DNA from: Neobacillus sp. CF12 | Lineage (GTDB): Bacteria > Bacillota > Bacilli > Bacillales > Cytobacillaceae | Length of the DNA stretch: 64,000 nt | NCBI RefSeq assembly: GCF_030348765.1 | Contig: NZ_JAUCEU010000007.1 | Coordinates: forward strand, 1,978,501-2,042,500 | Reading direction: 5' to 3' | In this document: piece by piece, positions 18,616-28,261 of the stretch | Position numbering within the stretch: the stretch's first letter is position 1 | Layout: every line of letters begins with the position of its first letter | The notes under the pieces: generated by a model | Database searches by the model: none | Seen by the model: the letters and a program-made list of their open reading frames with translations, nothing else | What the model was told of the DNA's origin: nothing | Position numbers and translations under genes: made by a program

Positions 18616-18894
18616 TCATTCACCCATCATCCTATCCCACTTAGGTTTCCCTGTATGTGGGCAGCCCTTGTTTTTGAATTTTGCTCGATAGCGGACAATA
18701 CATCCGCTATATGAACAGGTTGTTCCATATTGTAAAAATTCACAACTTGAACATTGTGTTAATCGAGCGCTATAAATTTCATTGGTAACAATTTTTGAAA
18801 TTTCTTCATCTGCTTCCCGAACCAGTTCTTGGATCACTTCTTCGGAAACCATGACAGTATCTAGACAGCTCTTACAAAAAGTTTTATCAGCCAT
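18616..18894 (-). CDS. Small cysteine-rich protein, DUF6171-like
   Basis: 92 aa with eight cysteines: CKSC near residues 7-10, CSSC near 48-51, then C60, C65 and C78. The first half has an amphipathic acidic helix (EEVIQELVREADEEISKIV). The pairs suggest one or two metal-binding knuckles, and there is no signal peptide. AAGGG precedes the ATG. The gene sits between the GH51 gene (17 bases) and the GH43 gene (stop adjacent to its start), so it is firmly inside the arabinofuranosidase operon. I recall similar proteins as DUF6171; no function is known to me. A zinc-binding adaptor or regulator is only a guess. Confidence 0.75.
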   Translation of the reverse strand: MADKTFCKSCLDTVMVSEEVIQELVREADEEISKIVTNEIYSARLTQCSSCEFLQYGTTCSYSGCIVRYRAKFKNKGCPHTGKPKWDRMMGE

Positions 18895-18911
18895 TGTATT
18901 AAATACCCTTG

Positions 18912-20393
18912 TTAGGACTCTATCGTTAGGGTCACAACAGACATCGGTGGAAGTTGAACCGCCAGTTGGTTATTTGAAACATTTACATCATTAAATTCAC
19001 AAGGCTTAACTACATCCTGTTGTTCAAACGTATTATGATCGTTCATACTTCCAGAAGTTAAAATGGAACCAAATACTCTTGCAGCATCGTTAATTCCACG
19101 AAGTTCTATTTCAATGTCTGCCTTATTCAAAGGATCAATATTACATAAACTAATGTGAATTTTCCCTTGCTCGTCCCTAGAAGCCGAAATACTTACCTGC
19201 GGCAATGTCTGCCCATTATATTCATAGTTTCCACACGAAGATGCCACTTCTAACCTCTGCGCATCCTGATGAACCTTGTACATATCAAAAACATGATAGG
19301 TTGGGGTAAGGATCATTTTTTCACCCTCGGTTAAAATCATAGCTTGAAGAACATTTACCGTTTGAGCGATATTTGCCATTTGAACTCGATCGTTGTGGTT
19401 GTGGAAAATATTAAAGTGTAATCCCGCAACAAGTGCATCTCGCAAGGTGTTTTGTTGGTATAAAAACCCTGGATTCGTCCCTTTCTCAACATTAAACCAT
19501 GTACCCCACTCATCGATAATCAAACCCACTCGCTTTTCTGGGTCATATTTGTCCATGATGGTGCTGTGTTTAGTGATGAGTTCGTCCATCCGATACGCCT
19601 TTTTCATCGTGATAAACCATTCATCCTCAGCAAAATCAACCGCAGCACCTTTATCTGTCCAATCTCCCGGTACGGTGTAATAATGGATACTTAGTCCGTC
19701 CATCATCCGGTGGGCATTTTTCATTAGCACTTCTGTCCAATTGTAATCATCGGAATTTGCGCCGCCAGCGATCTTATATATTTTGTTACCGCCATAATTC
19801 CTTACATATGTTTGATACTGGCGATAGAGGTCTGAATAATATTCTGGACGCATATTTCCACCGCAGCCCCAGTTTTCATTGCCAACACCGAAATATTTCA
19901 ATTTCCAAGGCTTTTCTTGGCCATTTTCTCTGCGCCAATTTGCCATTGGTGATTCGCCTTCAAATGTCATGTATTCAACCCATTCAGACATTTCCTGAAC
20001 AGTTCCGCTGCCAACATTTCCACAAATATAAGGTTCACACTCTAGTAATTCACATAACAGCATAAATTCGTGTGTCCCAAAGTGATTGTTTTCGACGACA
20101 CCGCCCCAATGTGTATTAACCATTCTTTTCCTTACTTCTTTTGGACCGACTCCATCTTTCCAGTGATATTCATCAGCAAAGCAGCCTCCTGGCCAGCGGA
20201 GGACTGGTACCTTGATTTGTTTTAAGGCCGCTAAAACATCATTGCGAATACCTTTTGTATTTGGGATAGATGAATCCTCGCCGACCCATATCCCTTCATA
20301 AATACATCTCCCAAGATGTTCGGCAAAATGACCATAGATATTTTTATTTATTACTCCTTGAGTTATATCGGTGTTAATAATGACTTTGTTCAT
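18912..20393 (-). CDS. abfA: GH51 alpha-L-arabinofuranosidase
   Basis: 493 aa, close to the usual length of intracellular bacterial AbfA. The acid/base is E173 in [13 protein letters not shown] and the nucleophile E295 in LIIDEWGTW, almost the same numbering as the Geobacillus enzyme. N-terminal [13 protein letters not shown] and [13 protein letters not shown] are family signatures. No signal peptide. GGGGG lies before the ATG at 20393. It releases terminal arabinofuranose from arabino-oligosaccharides taken up from RG-I side chains. Confidence 0.97.
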   Translation of the reverse strand: MNKVIINTDITQGVINKNIYGHFAEHLGRCIYEGIWVGEDSSIPNTKGIRNDVLAALKQIKVPVLRWPGGCFADEYHWKDGVGPKEVRKRMVNTHWGGVVENNHFGTHEFMLLCELLECEPYICGNVGSGTVQEMSEWVEYMTFEGESPMANWRRENGQEKPWKLKYFGVGNENWGCGGNMRPEYYSDLYRQYQTYVRNYGGNKIYKIAGGANSDDYNWTEVLMKNAHRMMDGLSIHYYTVPGDWTDKGAAVDFAEDEWFITMKKAYRMDELITKHSTIMDKYDPEKRVGLIIDEWGTWFNVEKGTNPGFLYQQNTLRDALVAGLHFNIFHNHNDRVQMANIAQTVNVLQAMILTEGEKMILTPTYHVFDMYKVHQDAQRLEVASSCGNYEYNGQTLPQVSISASRDEQGKIHISLCNIDPLNKADIEIELRGINDAARVFGSILTSGSMNDHNTFEQQDVVKPCEFNDVNVSNNQLAVQLPPMSVVTLTIES

Positions 20394-20406
20394 TTAGAAA
20401 AACCCC

Positions 20407-21219
20407 CTATAGTTTTTTATTGATTAAATCAATTTGCTTACCTGCTTTTACCTCGACAATCGTATTGTCTACACTCAGCCAAACTGAAATTGCCGATGGA
20501 TTGTATACGAAATCGCTGGCCGCTGAAAATTTGAGGTTTTGGAATGCCTTGATATAGTCCACGATTTCGATATTGGTTGCATACCAGATATCGTTACGAT
20601 TACCAATAAATTCACAAAAGTCCTCGATTAAATCCCAGTTTTGATCATTTTCAAACTCATAGCTATGGCCCCAGACATACATCATATATAAGTATTGTTT
20701 TTTATGAAGTTGAACAAAGTCTTCAGCTAGTTTCATTAAATTTCGATTATGATGACAAGTTGGATTCCATTCAATAAAATCATCAGGGATAGAAAAATGC
20801 CCTGTACTATGAACGGTTCTCGCGTATTCAATACCCAAATATGGGAGCATTTCTTTCACTAATTGATTATAGGAACCATTCGGATAAGACAATCCCCTAA
20901 CTGTATATCCAGCAACTTTCTCCAGGCTTTTTCGGTCATTGATGATTTCTTCGATGATTTGTTCTTTTGGTGATCTCGCAATGGTTGGATGTGTTACCGT
21001 ATGTGTTGAGATTTCATGTCCTTCGTATAGTTGTGCTACTTCCTCTTCAGGGATACGATCCTCATACCCTAGCAGCCCTGAATTAACATGAAAGGAACCC
21101 TTAATACCATATTGGTTAAAAACCTTAACTAATCTTCGGTCAGCTGCCCTGCCGTCGTCATAACTCATCGTTAGCACTTTATGTTTCCCTTCAGGAAAAG
21201 TCATAATTACCTTTGGCAT
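20407..21219 (-). CDS. Polysaccharide-deacetylase-like (CE4 fold) cytoplasmic protein
   Basis: 270 aa from MPKVIMTFPEG at 21219, preceded by GAGGG; a TTG upstream is less likely. The NodB-type barrel shows the paired Asp of motif 1 (LTMSYDDGRAADRRL) and a motif-2 His pair (HEISTHTVTHP). FHVNSG follows the first strand as expected. No signal peptide or membrane anchor is present, which is unusual for peptidoglycan or chitin deacetylases and suggests an intracellular sugar substrate. It lies between the GH106-type gene and abfA. It may act on acetylated RG-I fragments, but this is inference. Confidence 0.85.
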   Translation of the reverse strand: MPKVIMTFPEGKHKVLTMSYDDGRAADRRLVKVFNQYGIKGSFHVNSGLLGYEDRIPEEEVAQLYEGHEISTHTVTHPTIARSPKEQIIEEIINDRKSLEKVAGYTVRGLSYPNGSYNQLVKEMLPYLGIEYARTVHSTGHFSIPDDFIEWNPTCHHNRNLMKLAEDFVQLHKKQYLYMMYVWGHSYEFENDQNWDLIEDFCEFIGNRNDIWYATNIEIVDYIKAFQNLKFSAASDFVYNPSAISVWLSVDNTIVEVKAGKQIDLINKKL

Positions 21220-21246
21220 CTTTATCCCTCGCAATCTGTGATAAAA

Positions 21247-24200
21247 CTACTTTAATACTGCGACATCATGCAGTTTATGTTCCTCATAATCAAAATACAT
21301 ACCTTCTAAAAGTCCTATTAGAGTGTTGGTTACTCTTACCTCCACTGCGTTTTCTCCTGCCCGCAGTATTTGTGAATTACCCTGCCATCTATACGGTGTC
21401 CATGCCTTAACCCCAAGCGCATGGCCGTTAACCAAAACTTCCATACAGTCATGAAAATGTTTATCCAAATCCTCAAAAACGAATTCGAAATACTCCTCGT
21501 TCGGAGCACTGTCTATATGGATTTTCCGAGTAAAGACAAGCGTCCCTGCATAAAAGGGATAGCTAGTGTATGGCACTTGATGTAAGCGGGAAGTGGTTGC
21601 AGCACTTGTCAAAACAGGCTGTTGTTTCTCGTTAAAAGCGATACCAAAATCTCCTGCTATATAAATGGCATCCGTAACCCCCTCCCAATCATGCTCTACT
21701 TTGACTTCAATACGGAGGATGTTTTCTCCCTCATATAGGTAAGGCAAAATATCACATGTCAGATTACTATTGTCATAGACGAAATTCGGATGAAAATCCT
21801 CTATTCTATGTTCATTCATATAGATTTGATAATAGCCTGAAATAGCTCTCTTATCCATCAATAAAGAACAACTGGCAGGCATTTTTTCAACCATTAACTT
21901 TCTTTGATAACTGCACGAAATTGGATAATTAAGAGTTATTTTCATCGGTGTACCAAACAACTGCTGAAATTGGATAGGAAGATTTTGTTTATTTTTCAAG
22001 TCTGAACATTGGTCGATAAACGTTTTAACCTGCACACTCGTTGTTACTTCATTGTTATCTTCAGGATGTAATCCAAGTTCAAACTGATCGAACCTTAACA
22101 TATTATCCTGAAGCGCCTTCATTTCCCAATTACTTTTGGACTTAACTTTCCAAATCCATGGTTCAGCTATTTCTTTTACTCCCCCCGCCTCGTCCCTGCG
22201 AGTTATCTGAACGAGATAGCTTTGATAAGAATCAAAGTCTAGATCCAGTTGCCATCCTGGTTCTTCATGTGATGAAGCAAGTGGTTCGACTTCCCCCGTT
22301 TCCAAATCTAGTTTCAAGAACTCACAAGGATACGAAACCCTCATGGTTGCATGATGTTTTCCCTCTTCTTGGTTGCTAACAAAAACCAGGGTAGATTCCT
22401 CTGACACCTTACGTTTTTCGGTTAGGAAACTTTTCTTTCCACTTTCCGTTTCAAAATGTATCTCTTCATGGTCATGCATCTTTAAAACATGAAGTAATAT
22501 TTCGATATCTCCGGAAGGAATAAAATAAGCATTTTGCTGTCCTTTACGATATGACCCTTGAAAAGCTTTCCAGTAATCGGAACGAGTTGACTGATCCAAT
22601 CCAAATGTATCTAGAATCTCTTGTTCTATTAACTCATCTTCAATACTTTCATATGGCAGTTGTTTATTCGCAATTACCACTCCGCCTTGCTCGAGGAACA
22701 ATTTAATTTTTTCCCATGCTGCCGTTTCAATATTAGTAATTGGTGGAAGGATCAAAACCGAATAACTTGCGTTTCCAATGGTAATTTTTCCATCTGTTAC
22801 TTCTGCTTCACAAAGGATTTCCGGGTCCAAATGGTCATAGTCTTTATGATGCAGTATCAGTTGTTTAGAGATCCCAGACCAATCTTGCTTTAAACGTTTA
22901 AGTTTTTCCTTTTCAGCCTCATCATTCCCGATATAGTGAAAGTCATGGAATGGATTACCCATTTGAGTCCATAAGCTTGTTGTTGGGTCAAGCAATGCTA
23001 TGTTACGGATCGGACTTCCACAACTCATCACGTAGCCAAGCCTTCCTGTATAATCTCCTAGAAGTCGGAAGTGCTGCCAATATGGATTTTGATAAAATTG
23101 AGACGGTGGTGCATCATGTTTTGTCAGCCCGTCTAGCGTATAGAAAAAAGCATGAAAATTATAAAAATTGATGCCAAAAGCGGCCAGCCTGTCAAGCATC
23201 CATTTAGCATCCTGCATGGTCATCGACCACCCCACACTATGGAAGCTTTCAATTAATGCCCGCTCTCTCCCCATCTGGTTGGCTAACGAACTAACCATTT
23301 TAGGATTTGCCCGAAAACTGGTCATATAACGAGTAAGAATCCAATCCAATGAGCGGCCAAGTTTTTCATGGGCACTGTCGCCGCCAGGAATATGACTGTA
23401 AATCTGATTGGACATCCGAACAGACGGCACTTCGGCTACATACTGAATTCCCTGCTCTTCACACCAATCATGGATTTGCTTATGATACGACTCCCGTAAC
23501 AAGAGATGTATCGATTGAAAATATTCGTATCGGACCTTCTCGGTATTCTCTCCTCCAGGTTCGACTAATGTATAAAGATAATCTCTTAAATCATAGCCAT
23601 TTAGCTGTTGGAAAAAAGCCGGTAATTGCGGGGACCATGGTATTCTCCCAATAAGCCCTGTTTCATCCGTGAAAATTCCTTTCACAGTTTTTCCAAAGTC
23701 TTCGCCTATGTTTTCCGCATAGCGTTCGTGTGTTACCTCGATAAACGTCTTGATGGCTTCACGGTTACACGGGTCAACAAAGGTTCCATAATATTTAAAA
23801 TCCTCGATTTCTTCTTCTAGAAAACAATGAATCTCCCAAATTCCTTCCGGAGCAGTCCACTTTAGTACTTTAATCGTGTTGTATGTAAAAAATCTTTTTT
23901 GATTGTACGTTGTTAAACCTACTTTTTGGAATACCGGGTCAGATTGGTAATTCCCGATGTATTTCTCAATATTAATGGCTTCATCCCAGCGTTTTCTCCC
24001 AGTTTCCTGATCAATGGGAACAGCTTTAGCTGACAAAACTCGCCCCCATGGCAGCTCTAGACTGCAGGTTTGGTTACTTTGTACGGTTTCACTTTTATGC
24101 ACTAAGGTATAGTGTTTGGCGTCAGGATGAAGAAGTGTCACCTCTCCACCAGCGATTCCGCTCGGGTATGGATATTCATCATATAACCAAACATCCATGT

Positions 24201-24432
24201 TAAAGTTTTTAGCTGTTTCTACAGCAAATTTCACTTTATGAAACCATTCTTGTGATAAATAAGGCACTTTAAGACCCTGCCTTGGGCAAATAAAAAATCC
24301 TCCTACACCCTTGTCGGCCATTTCTTTAATTTGACGCTCAATTTCAGGGTTTTCCATGTCCCCATTCCAAAACCAAAAAGGATGGATACGGAAAGCTGTT
24401 GGAGGATTTTTAAACATTTCGAGATTAAACAT
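21247..24432 (-). CDS. Large GH106-type alpha-L-rhamnosidase-like hydrolase
   Basis: 1061 aa from MFNLEMFKNPP at 24432, which has GGAGG at good spacing. The N-terminal half is a TIM-barrel type (HPFWFWNGDMENPEIERQIK, GVGGFFICPRQGL, VWLYDEYPYPSG), matching the GH106 pattern, including a central part around ALIESFHSVGWSMTMQDAKWML. The C-terminal 350 residues look like beta-sandwich carbohydrate-binding modules (HDCMEVLVNGHALGVKAWTPYRW). No signal peptide is present, so it would work on imported oligosaccharides. It would release rhamnose from RG-I-derived oligomers. An alternative is a related unclassified hydrolase. Confidence 0.82.
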   Translation of the reverse strand: MFNLEMFKNPPTAFRIHPFWFWNGDMENPEIERQIKEMADKGVGGFFICPRQGLKVPYLSQEWFHKVKFAVETAKNFNMDVWLYDEYPYPSGIAGGEVTLLHPDAKHYTLVHKSETVQSNQTCSLELPWGRVLSAKAVPIDQETGRKRWDEAINIEKYIGNYQSDPVFQKVGLTTYNQKRFFTYNTIKVLKWTAPEGIWEIHCFLEEEIEDFKYYGTFVDPCNREAIKTFIEVTHERYAENIGEDFGKTVKGIFTDETGLIGRIPWSPQLPAFFQQLNGYDLRDYLYTLVEPGGENTEKVRYEYFQSIHLLLRESYHKQIHDWCEEQGIQYVAEVPSVRMSNQIYSHIPGGDSAHEKLGRSLDWILTRYMTSFRANPKMVSSLANQMGRERALIESFHSVGWSMTMQDAKWMLDRLAAFGINFYNFHAFFYTLDGLTKHDAPPSQFYQNPYWQHFRLLGDYTGRLGYVMSCGSPIRNIALLDPTTSLWTQMGNPFHDFHYIGNDEAEKEKLKRLKQDWSGISKQLILHHKDYDHLDPEILCEAEVTDGKITIGNASYSVLILPPITNIETAAWEKIKLFLEQGGVVIANKQLPYESIEDELIEQEILDTFGLDQSTRSDYWKAFQGSYRKGQQNAYFIPSGDIEILLHVLKMHDHEEIHFETESGKKSFLTEKRKVSEESTLVFVSNQEEGKHHATMRVSYPCEFLKLDLETGEVEPLASSHEEPGWQLDLDFDSYQSYLVQITRRDEAGGVKEIAEPWIWKVKSKSNWEMKALQDNMLRFDQFELGLHPEDNNEVTTSVQVKTFIDQCSDLKNKQNLPIQFQQLFGTPMKITLNYPISCSYQRKLMVEKMPASCSLLMDKRAISGYYQIYMNEHRIEDFHPNFVYDNSNLTCDILPYLYEGENILRIEVKVEHDWEGVTDAIYIAGDFGIAFNEKQQPVLTSAATTSRLHQVPYTSYPFYAGTLVFTRKIHIDSAPNEEYFEFVFEDLDKHFHDCMEVLVNGHALGVKAWTPYRWQGNSQILRAGENAVEVRVTNTLIGLLEGMYFDYEEHKLHDVAVLK

Positions 24433-24530
24433 GTTTTTTCCTCCACTATTCAGGTTTTCTTGCTGGATGATGTTTTGATTCTTACCCAAATTCATAATCT
24501 TAGAGATTTTCGGGCAGATTCCTAAGGCGT

Positions 24531-25403
24531 TTACCGCCTTACTACTATGTTATTATTTTTTTCCTCGACAGTTAAGAAAACAGGCCGCTCAAGGGGTGAT
24601 CGATTAGGTGAATGTATCGCCAGCTTTAATTCACCACTAAAGGTTCGAAAAAGCATCGCATGACCACCATCCTCGTCAATTAAAGGCTCTGGATCTTGAA
24701 TCCATGGGCCAAGGATATTGCCGGTGGCAGACCGAGCAACCCCGACTGCATAGCCATGTTGACTCCTGCTAGACCAAAGCATTTGCAATTCACCGTTTTG
24801 AGCCCGAAAAAGGTAAGGACCATCGGTAATATACTCTTTTTCTCCTCTCACTGGAACCGTCCAATCTGCTTCTGAGGCTTTAAAAAGAAGTACAGGCTCA
24901 CCGATTACCGTTTTAAAATCATCTGCTAAACGTTGTGCCCACATTTCTCCATCCTGAACCTGAAGCCATTCACGGCAAAAAATAATCCAAGGTTCATTTT
25001 TTTCATCAATAAACAATGTTCCATCCAGACATTCCCAGTCCTTAGGGGTAATTGGATATTCAGTTAGTGGAGAAAACGGACCAAATGGACTTTCGGAAAC
25101 TAGGATTTGCGTACCACGGCAAACACCCTCACCCTTGAAACTAGCAAACATATAATATTGATTTTTATAAAAATAAACCTCAGGTGCCCAAAAGTGCTGA
25201 TCTGCCCAAAAGTCTTCAGTTGGTCGGAACACTTGAGAAGGTCCTTCCCAATGTTCTAAGTCAGTGCTTCTATATGCATCAAAGCCAACTCCCTGCCCCT
25301 TCCAAACATTCTGATCTGTTGTTCCATAAAGAAAGTAACAATTAGAATCTTCATCTTTCAGGATAAAGGGGTCACGAATACGAATGTCATTTTTAGTAAG
25401 CAT
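24531..25403 (-). CDS. GH43-like beta-propeller glycosidase
   Basis: 290 aa, cytoplasmic, start at 25403 with AGGAGAGG. IRIRDPFILKDEDSNCYFLYG gives the first-blade Asp. DQHFWAPEVYFYKNQYYMFAS is the WAPEV motif shared by GH43 enzymes, and ECLDGTLFIDEKNEPWIIFCREW follows with a further conserved Asp. It is 15 bases after the preceding gene. It probably hydrolyses arabinosyl, xylosyl or galactosyl linkages in RG-I side chains. The subfamily could not be fixed. Confidence 0.85.
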   Translation of the reverse strand: MLTKNDIRIRDPFILKDEDSNCYFLYGTTDQNVWKGQGVGFDAYRSTDLEHWEGPSQVFRPTEDFWADQHFWAPEVYFYKNQYYMFASFKGEGVCRGTQILVSESPFGPFSPLTEYPITPKDWECLDGTLFIDEKNEPWIIFCREWLQVQDGEMWAQRLADDFKTVIGEPVLLFKASEADWTVPVRGEKEYITDGPYLFRAQNGELQMLWSSRSQHGYAVGVARSATGNILGPWIQDPEPLIDEDGGHAMLFRTFSGELKLAIHSPNRSPLERPVFLTVEEKNNNIVVRR

Positions 25404-25417
25404 TTTTCCTCTCCTAT

Positions 25418-26335
25418 CTATAAAACTAAGTCAAATGGGGCGTTTCGATTACAAATAAGGATATTATCTACTAATTCCAATTTAGCCACCTGAATCGATG
25501 ATTTTCTAGTTTTATAGGAAGGCTCGGCACCTTCAACTCTTTGGGGATGGGTAAAATAAAAGATATAGGCATCGTCCCCGCTAACATGGACATCTGCGTG
25601 CAAACCGATCGTTCCATCATCTTCACGTGTACCGCTTTCATTTAATATTATCCCGTTCCTTACCCATTGCTCGCCATCGCTAGACTGATATACACCAAGT
25701 CCTGACCATTGATCAATGATCATCCAATAGGAATTCTTCCAATAGAATACATTCGGACCTTCATGGGGAAAACCGGTAATCACAGGACCTGCTACCTCCC
25801 AATGAAATAAATCAAGGCTATCAGCGGCATAGGTATGAGAGTGATTGGCTTCATCTTTATACCACATGCGCCAAGTCCCATTTGGCAGTTTATGAATTCC
25901 AGCATCAATCACGTATTCGGAGCTTAATTTTAATTCAGATTCATAGTTCCAATCCCATAGGTTGGTACTTGTATAGTGAATAATCTTTCTCTTATGACCA
26001 CTCCAGTCAGTCGGAACACCTTGAATATAACTGACGTACATATGATAGCAACCATCATGCGAGATGATTTCTGGTGCCCAGAATGTGTTCCTGCCCCGTT
26101 CAAAATCAAGTCCCTCAATCACGCCGCGATACGTCCAACTCCTGCCTCCGTCAGAGGAGGAGGCAATTCCAAGATCGGTCCCATGAACCCAGGCATTTTT
26201 TTGGCCCTCAACAGTTGCCCGTCTATTTGTATAAATAAGCCACCATTCATTCGCTTCATGATTCCAAATAATCACTGGATCGGCGGCACCATCATAAATC
26301 GGATCCCTAAATAGGGGTGCATTTGGTACATTCAA
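25418..26335 (-). CDS. Five-bladed beta-propeller glycoside hydrolase, GH43/GH117-like
   Basis: 305 aa. It starts with TTG at 26335, with GGGGG about 12 bases upstream inside the end of the esterase gene. GAADPVIIWNHEANEWWLIYTNRRA, NTFWAPEIISHDGCYHMYVSY and DAGIHKLPNGTWRMWYKDEA lie where the blade Asp/Glu residues of the clan usually lie. VYQSSDGEQWVRNGIIL resembles GH32/GH117 proteins more than GH43. No signal peptide. It is probably another exo-acting enzyme for side-chain sugars. I am confident of the fold, not of the linkage. Confidence 0.78.
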   Translation of the reverse strand: MNVPNAPLFRDPIYDGAADPVIIWNHEANEWWLIYTNRRATVEGQKNAWVHGTDLGIASSSDGGRSWTYRGVIEGLDFERGRNTFWAPEIISHDGCYHMYVSYIQGVPTDWSGHKRKIIHYTSTNLWDWNYESELKLSSEYVIDAGIHKLPNGTWRMWYKDEANHSHTYAADSLDLFHWEVAGPVITGFPHEGPNVFYWKNSYWMIIDQWSGLGVYQSSDGEQWVRNGIILNESGTREDDGTIGLHADVHVSGDDAYIFYFTHPQRVEGAEPSYKTRKSSIQVAKLELVDNILICNRNAPFDLVL

Positions 26336-26339
26336 TGAA

Positions 26340-27152
26340 CTAAAACCCCCTTTTTCTTAACCAAGCTTCACAAATCTCAGGCCAAGCTTTTACTTCAGGA
26401 TTCTCCTCAGCCATCCCTAATCCATGTCTGCCGCTTTCGAATACATGTAAGTCAAACGGAATTTTATGCCTTCGTAATCCAGCTGCAAAAAGCAAACTAT
26501 TTTCAACATCTACTGCAGCGTCATCAGCAGTATGCCATAGAAAAGCAGGAGGAGTATCTTCCGTAATTTGTGTTTCATTGGAAAGCAGGTTAATCATTTC
26601 TGAACTTGGATTCTCACCAAGTAAATTGATCCTGCTTCCTTCATGTGTATGTTCTCCCATGGTGATGACTGGATAACACAAGACCATGAGATCAGGACGC
26701 GAACTAATACGTTCAATGTGATCCTCTGCCAGTTTATTTCCTAAGTCAAAATGGGTTCCAGCGGTTGAAGCTAAATGCCCGCCTGCCGAAAAACCAAGTA
26801 TACCAACTCGATTTGCGTCTATTTTCCACTCAGAAGCATGATATCTTACCATCCGAATAGCTCTTTGGGCATCGACCAATGGGATTGGATGACTAAATGG
26901 AGCGACTCGATAATGGAGCACGATGGCTGATATGCCGATGGAATTTATCCACTGTGCGACTGGATATGCCTCATGGTCTGCACGCCGAGCGTAGCCGCCT
27001 CCAGGAGCGATTATCATAACTGGTAACGGCCCATCTCCATCAAGTAAAAAGGGCTCGAAACTAGGACAATCTGTGTTAAATTCATTTGCCTCTAGTTTTA
27101 CATTATCCCATAATGCTATCTTCCCTCTTGTATTAACTCCTAGACTGTCCAT
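26340..27152 (-). CDS. Alpha/beta-hydrolase carbohydrate esterase
   Basis: 270 aa. The oxyanion motif IIAPGGGYARRADHE is near residues 47-61. The nucleophile is S122 in LGFSAGGHLAST, the acid is in HTADDAAVDVENS and the His in FESGRHGLG. This set is typical of intracellular acetyl-xylan or acetyl-sugar esterases of the BD-FAE/Axe type. GGGG precedes the ATG. The gap to the next gene is 4 bases. In this operon it would remove acetyl (or feruloyl) groups from imported oligosaccharides. A peptidase of similar fold is unlikely from the GGGY motif. Confidence 0.88.
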   Translation of the reverse strand: MDSLGVNTRGKIALWDNVKLEANEFNTDCPSFEPFLLDGDGPLPVMIIAPGGGYARRADHEAYPVAQWINSIGISAIVLHYRVAPFSHPIPLVDAQRAIRMVRYHASEWKIDANRVGILGFSAGGHLASTAGTHFDLGNKLAEDHIERISSRPDLMVLCYPVITMGEHTHEGSRINLLGENPSSEMINLLSNETQITEDTPPAFLWHTADDAAVDVENSLLFAAGLRRHKIPFDLHVFESGRHGLGMAEENPEVKAWPEICEAWLRKRGF

Positions 27153-27213
27153 ACATTTACCCCACTTTCAATTCGTATTATCTGTGTTAAACTCTCTAAA
27201 GCCATTGTTACTC

Positions 27214-28179
27214 CTACCTCTCTAAGATGACGGGTGCTCCAGTCATGGCAGATTGTGCAGCTGCAATAGTGATCCGATGTGTTTTAACAGCATCACTATA
27301 GGTTGATAATATTGGGCTTGAATCCCCTGTTTTGACAGCATTTAAGAATAGTTCATTTTCAACTTTGTATGGATCCAATTGATTCCTATATTCGCTTATC
27401 TCCTGACCCCGAATATCTCTTAATTGATTGGAACTAATTTCAATTACCCCTTGATTCGTATATACTTCTAGCCCTGCCTTGTTTGATTCAGGGAGAATAC
27501 AGGTATTTGAGATATTTGCCACGATTCCATTATTCAATTTTAGAATCACAGTTCCTACATCTGAAACAGTGGTCCCCTCCACTTTTTCAGACATCATTCT
27601 GCTGCTATAAGCAGCATAGACTTCTTTCACTTCACCGCAGAGAAAACGTAAAAGGTCGACAATATGGGTGGTTTGTTCAATAAATTGTCCTCCAGAACTT
27701 TTAACGTCTCTCCACCAAGGAACCATCGGCATCCCCCCCATCCAATAACCAAGGGCCATCCCAACTTGGCGCTCCTTTAGCATGCCTTGAGCCTTTTTAG
27801 AAATATCCATATAACGCCAATGATAACCTACAGAAGTAACAAGGTTCTGCTCTTCAATCTTTCTAGCGATTTCAAATGGCTCATCATTAATTCCTAATGG
27901 TTTCTCTACAAAAAAAGGGATTTTTCTTTCTAGTAATGCTTTTTCAATGGCTCCATGAGCCATTGGCGGTACACATATATAAACAGCATCTAGACTTTGT
28001 TTATCTAGCATTTCCTCTATGTTTGAATACCCCTTTGCATTGGACCATTTTCTAGCTTCAGTCTCCGCTTTTTCTAGACTTGTTCCACAAAATGCCGTAA
28101 CATCTACTCCGTCCATTGCTCCTAATATATTTGCATGCTTATTTGTAAACCAGCCAGTGCCAATGAATCCAATTTTCAT
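27214..28179 (-). CDS. Gfo/Idh/MocA-type NAD(P)-dependent oxidoreductase
   Basis: 321 aa. The start at 28179 (MKIGFIGTGWF) is preceded by GGAGG; the longer frame is not needed. The Rossmann motif GFIGTGWFTNKHA begins at residue 4, EKPLG follows near 95, and the catalytic region GGQFIEQTTHIVDLLRF is in the middle. It probably oxidises or epimerises a sugar or sugar acid released from pectin; the substrate is unknown. It lies after a strong hairpin that separates it from yesL, so its transcription may be partly independent of the importer. Confidence 0.9.
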   Translation of the reverse strand: MKIGFIGTGWFTNKHANILGAMDGVDVTAFCGTSLEKAETEARKWSNAKGYSNIEEMLDKQSLDAVYICVPPMAHGAIEKALLERKIPFFVEKPLGINDEPFEIARKIEEQNLVTSVGYHWRYMDISKKAQGMLKERQVGMALGYWMGGMPMVPWWRDVKSSGGQFIEQTTHIVDLLRFLCGEVKEVYAAYSSRMMSEKVEGTTVSDVGTVILKLNNGIVANISNTCILPESNKAGLEVYTNQGVIEISSNQLRDIRGQEISEYRNQLDPYKVENELFLNAVKTGDSSPILSTYSDAVKTHRITIAAAQSAMTGAPVILER

Positions 28180-28204
28180 CTGTTCCAATTCCTCCTTTAT
28201 GAAA

Positions 28205-28260
28205 TAATAATGAAAGGGAGAGACAGGAGTCCCCTCCACCATCTCTCCCTTTCATTATTA
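28205..28260 (-). terminator. Strong hairpin between yesL and the oxidoreductase gene
   Basis: Perfect 19-bp stem (arms at 28205-28223 and 28242-28260, including TGAAAGGGAGAGA), starting right after the yesL stop. The minus-strand 3' side is followed by an AT-rich rather than pure T stretch, so partial termination or mRNA-end protection of the importer message is likely. Confidence 0.75.
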
Positions 28261-28261
28261 T

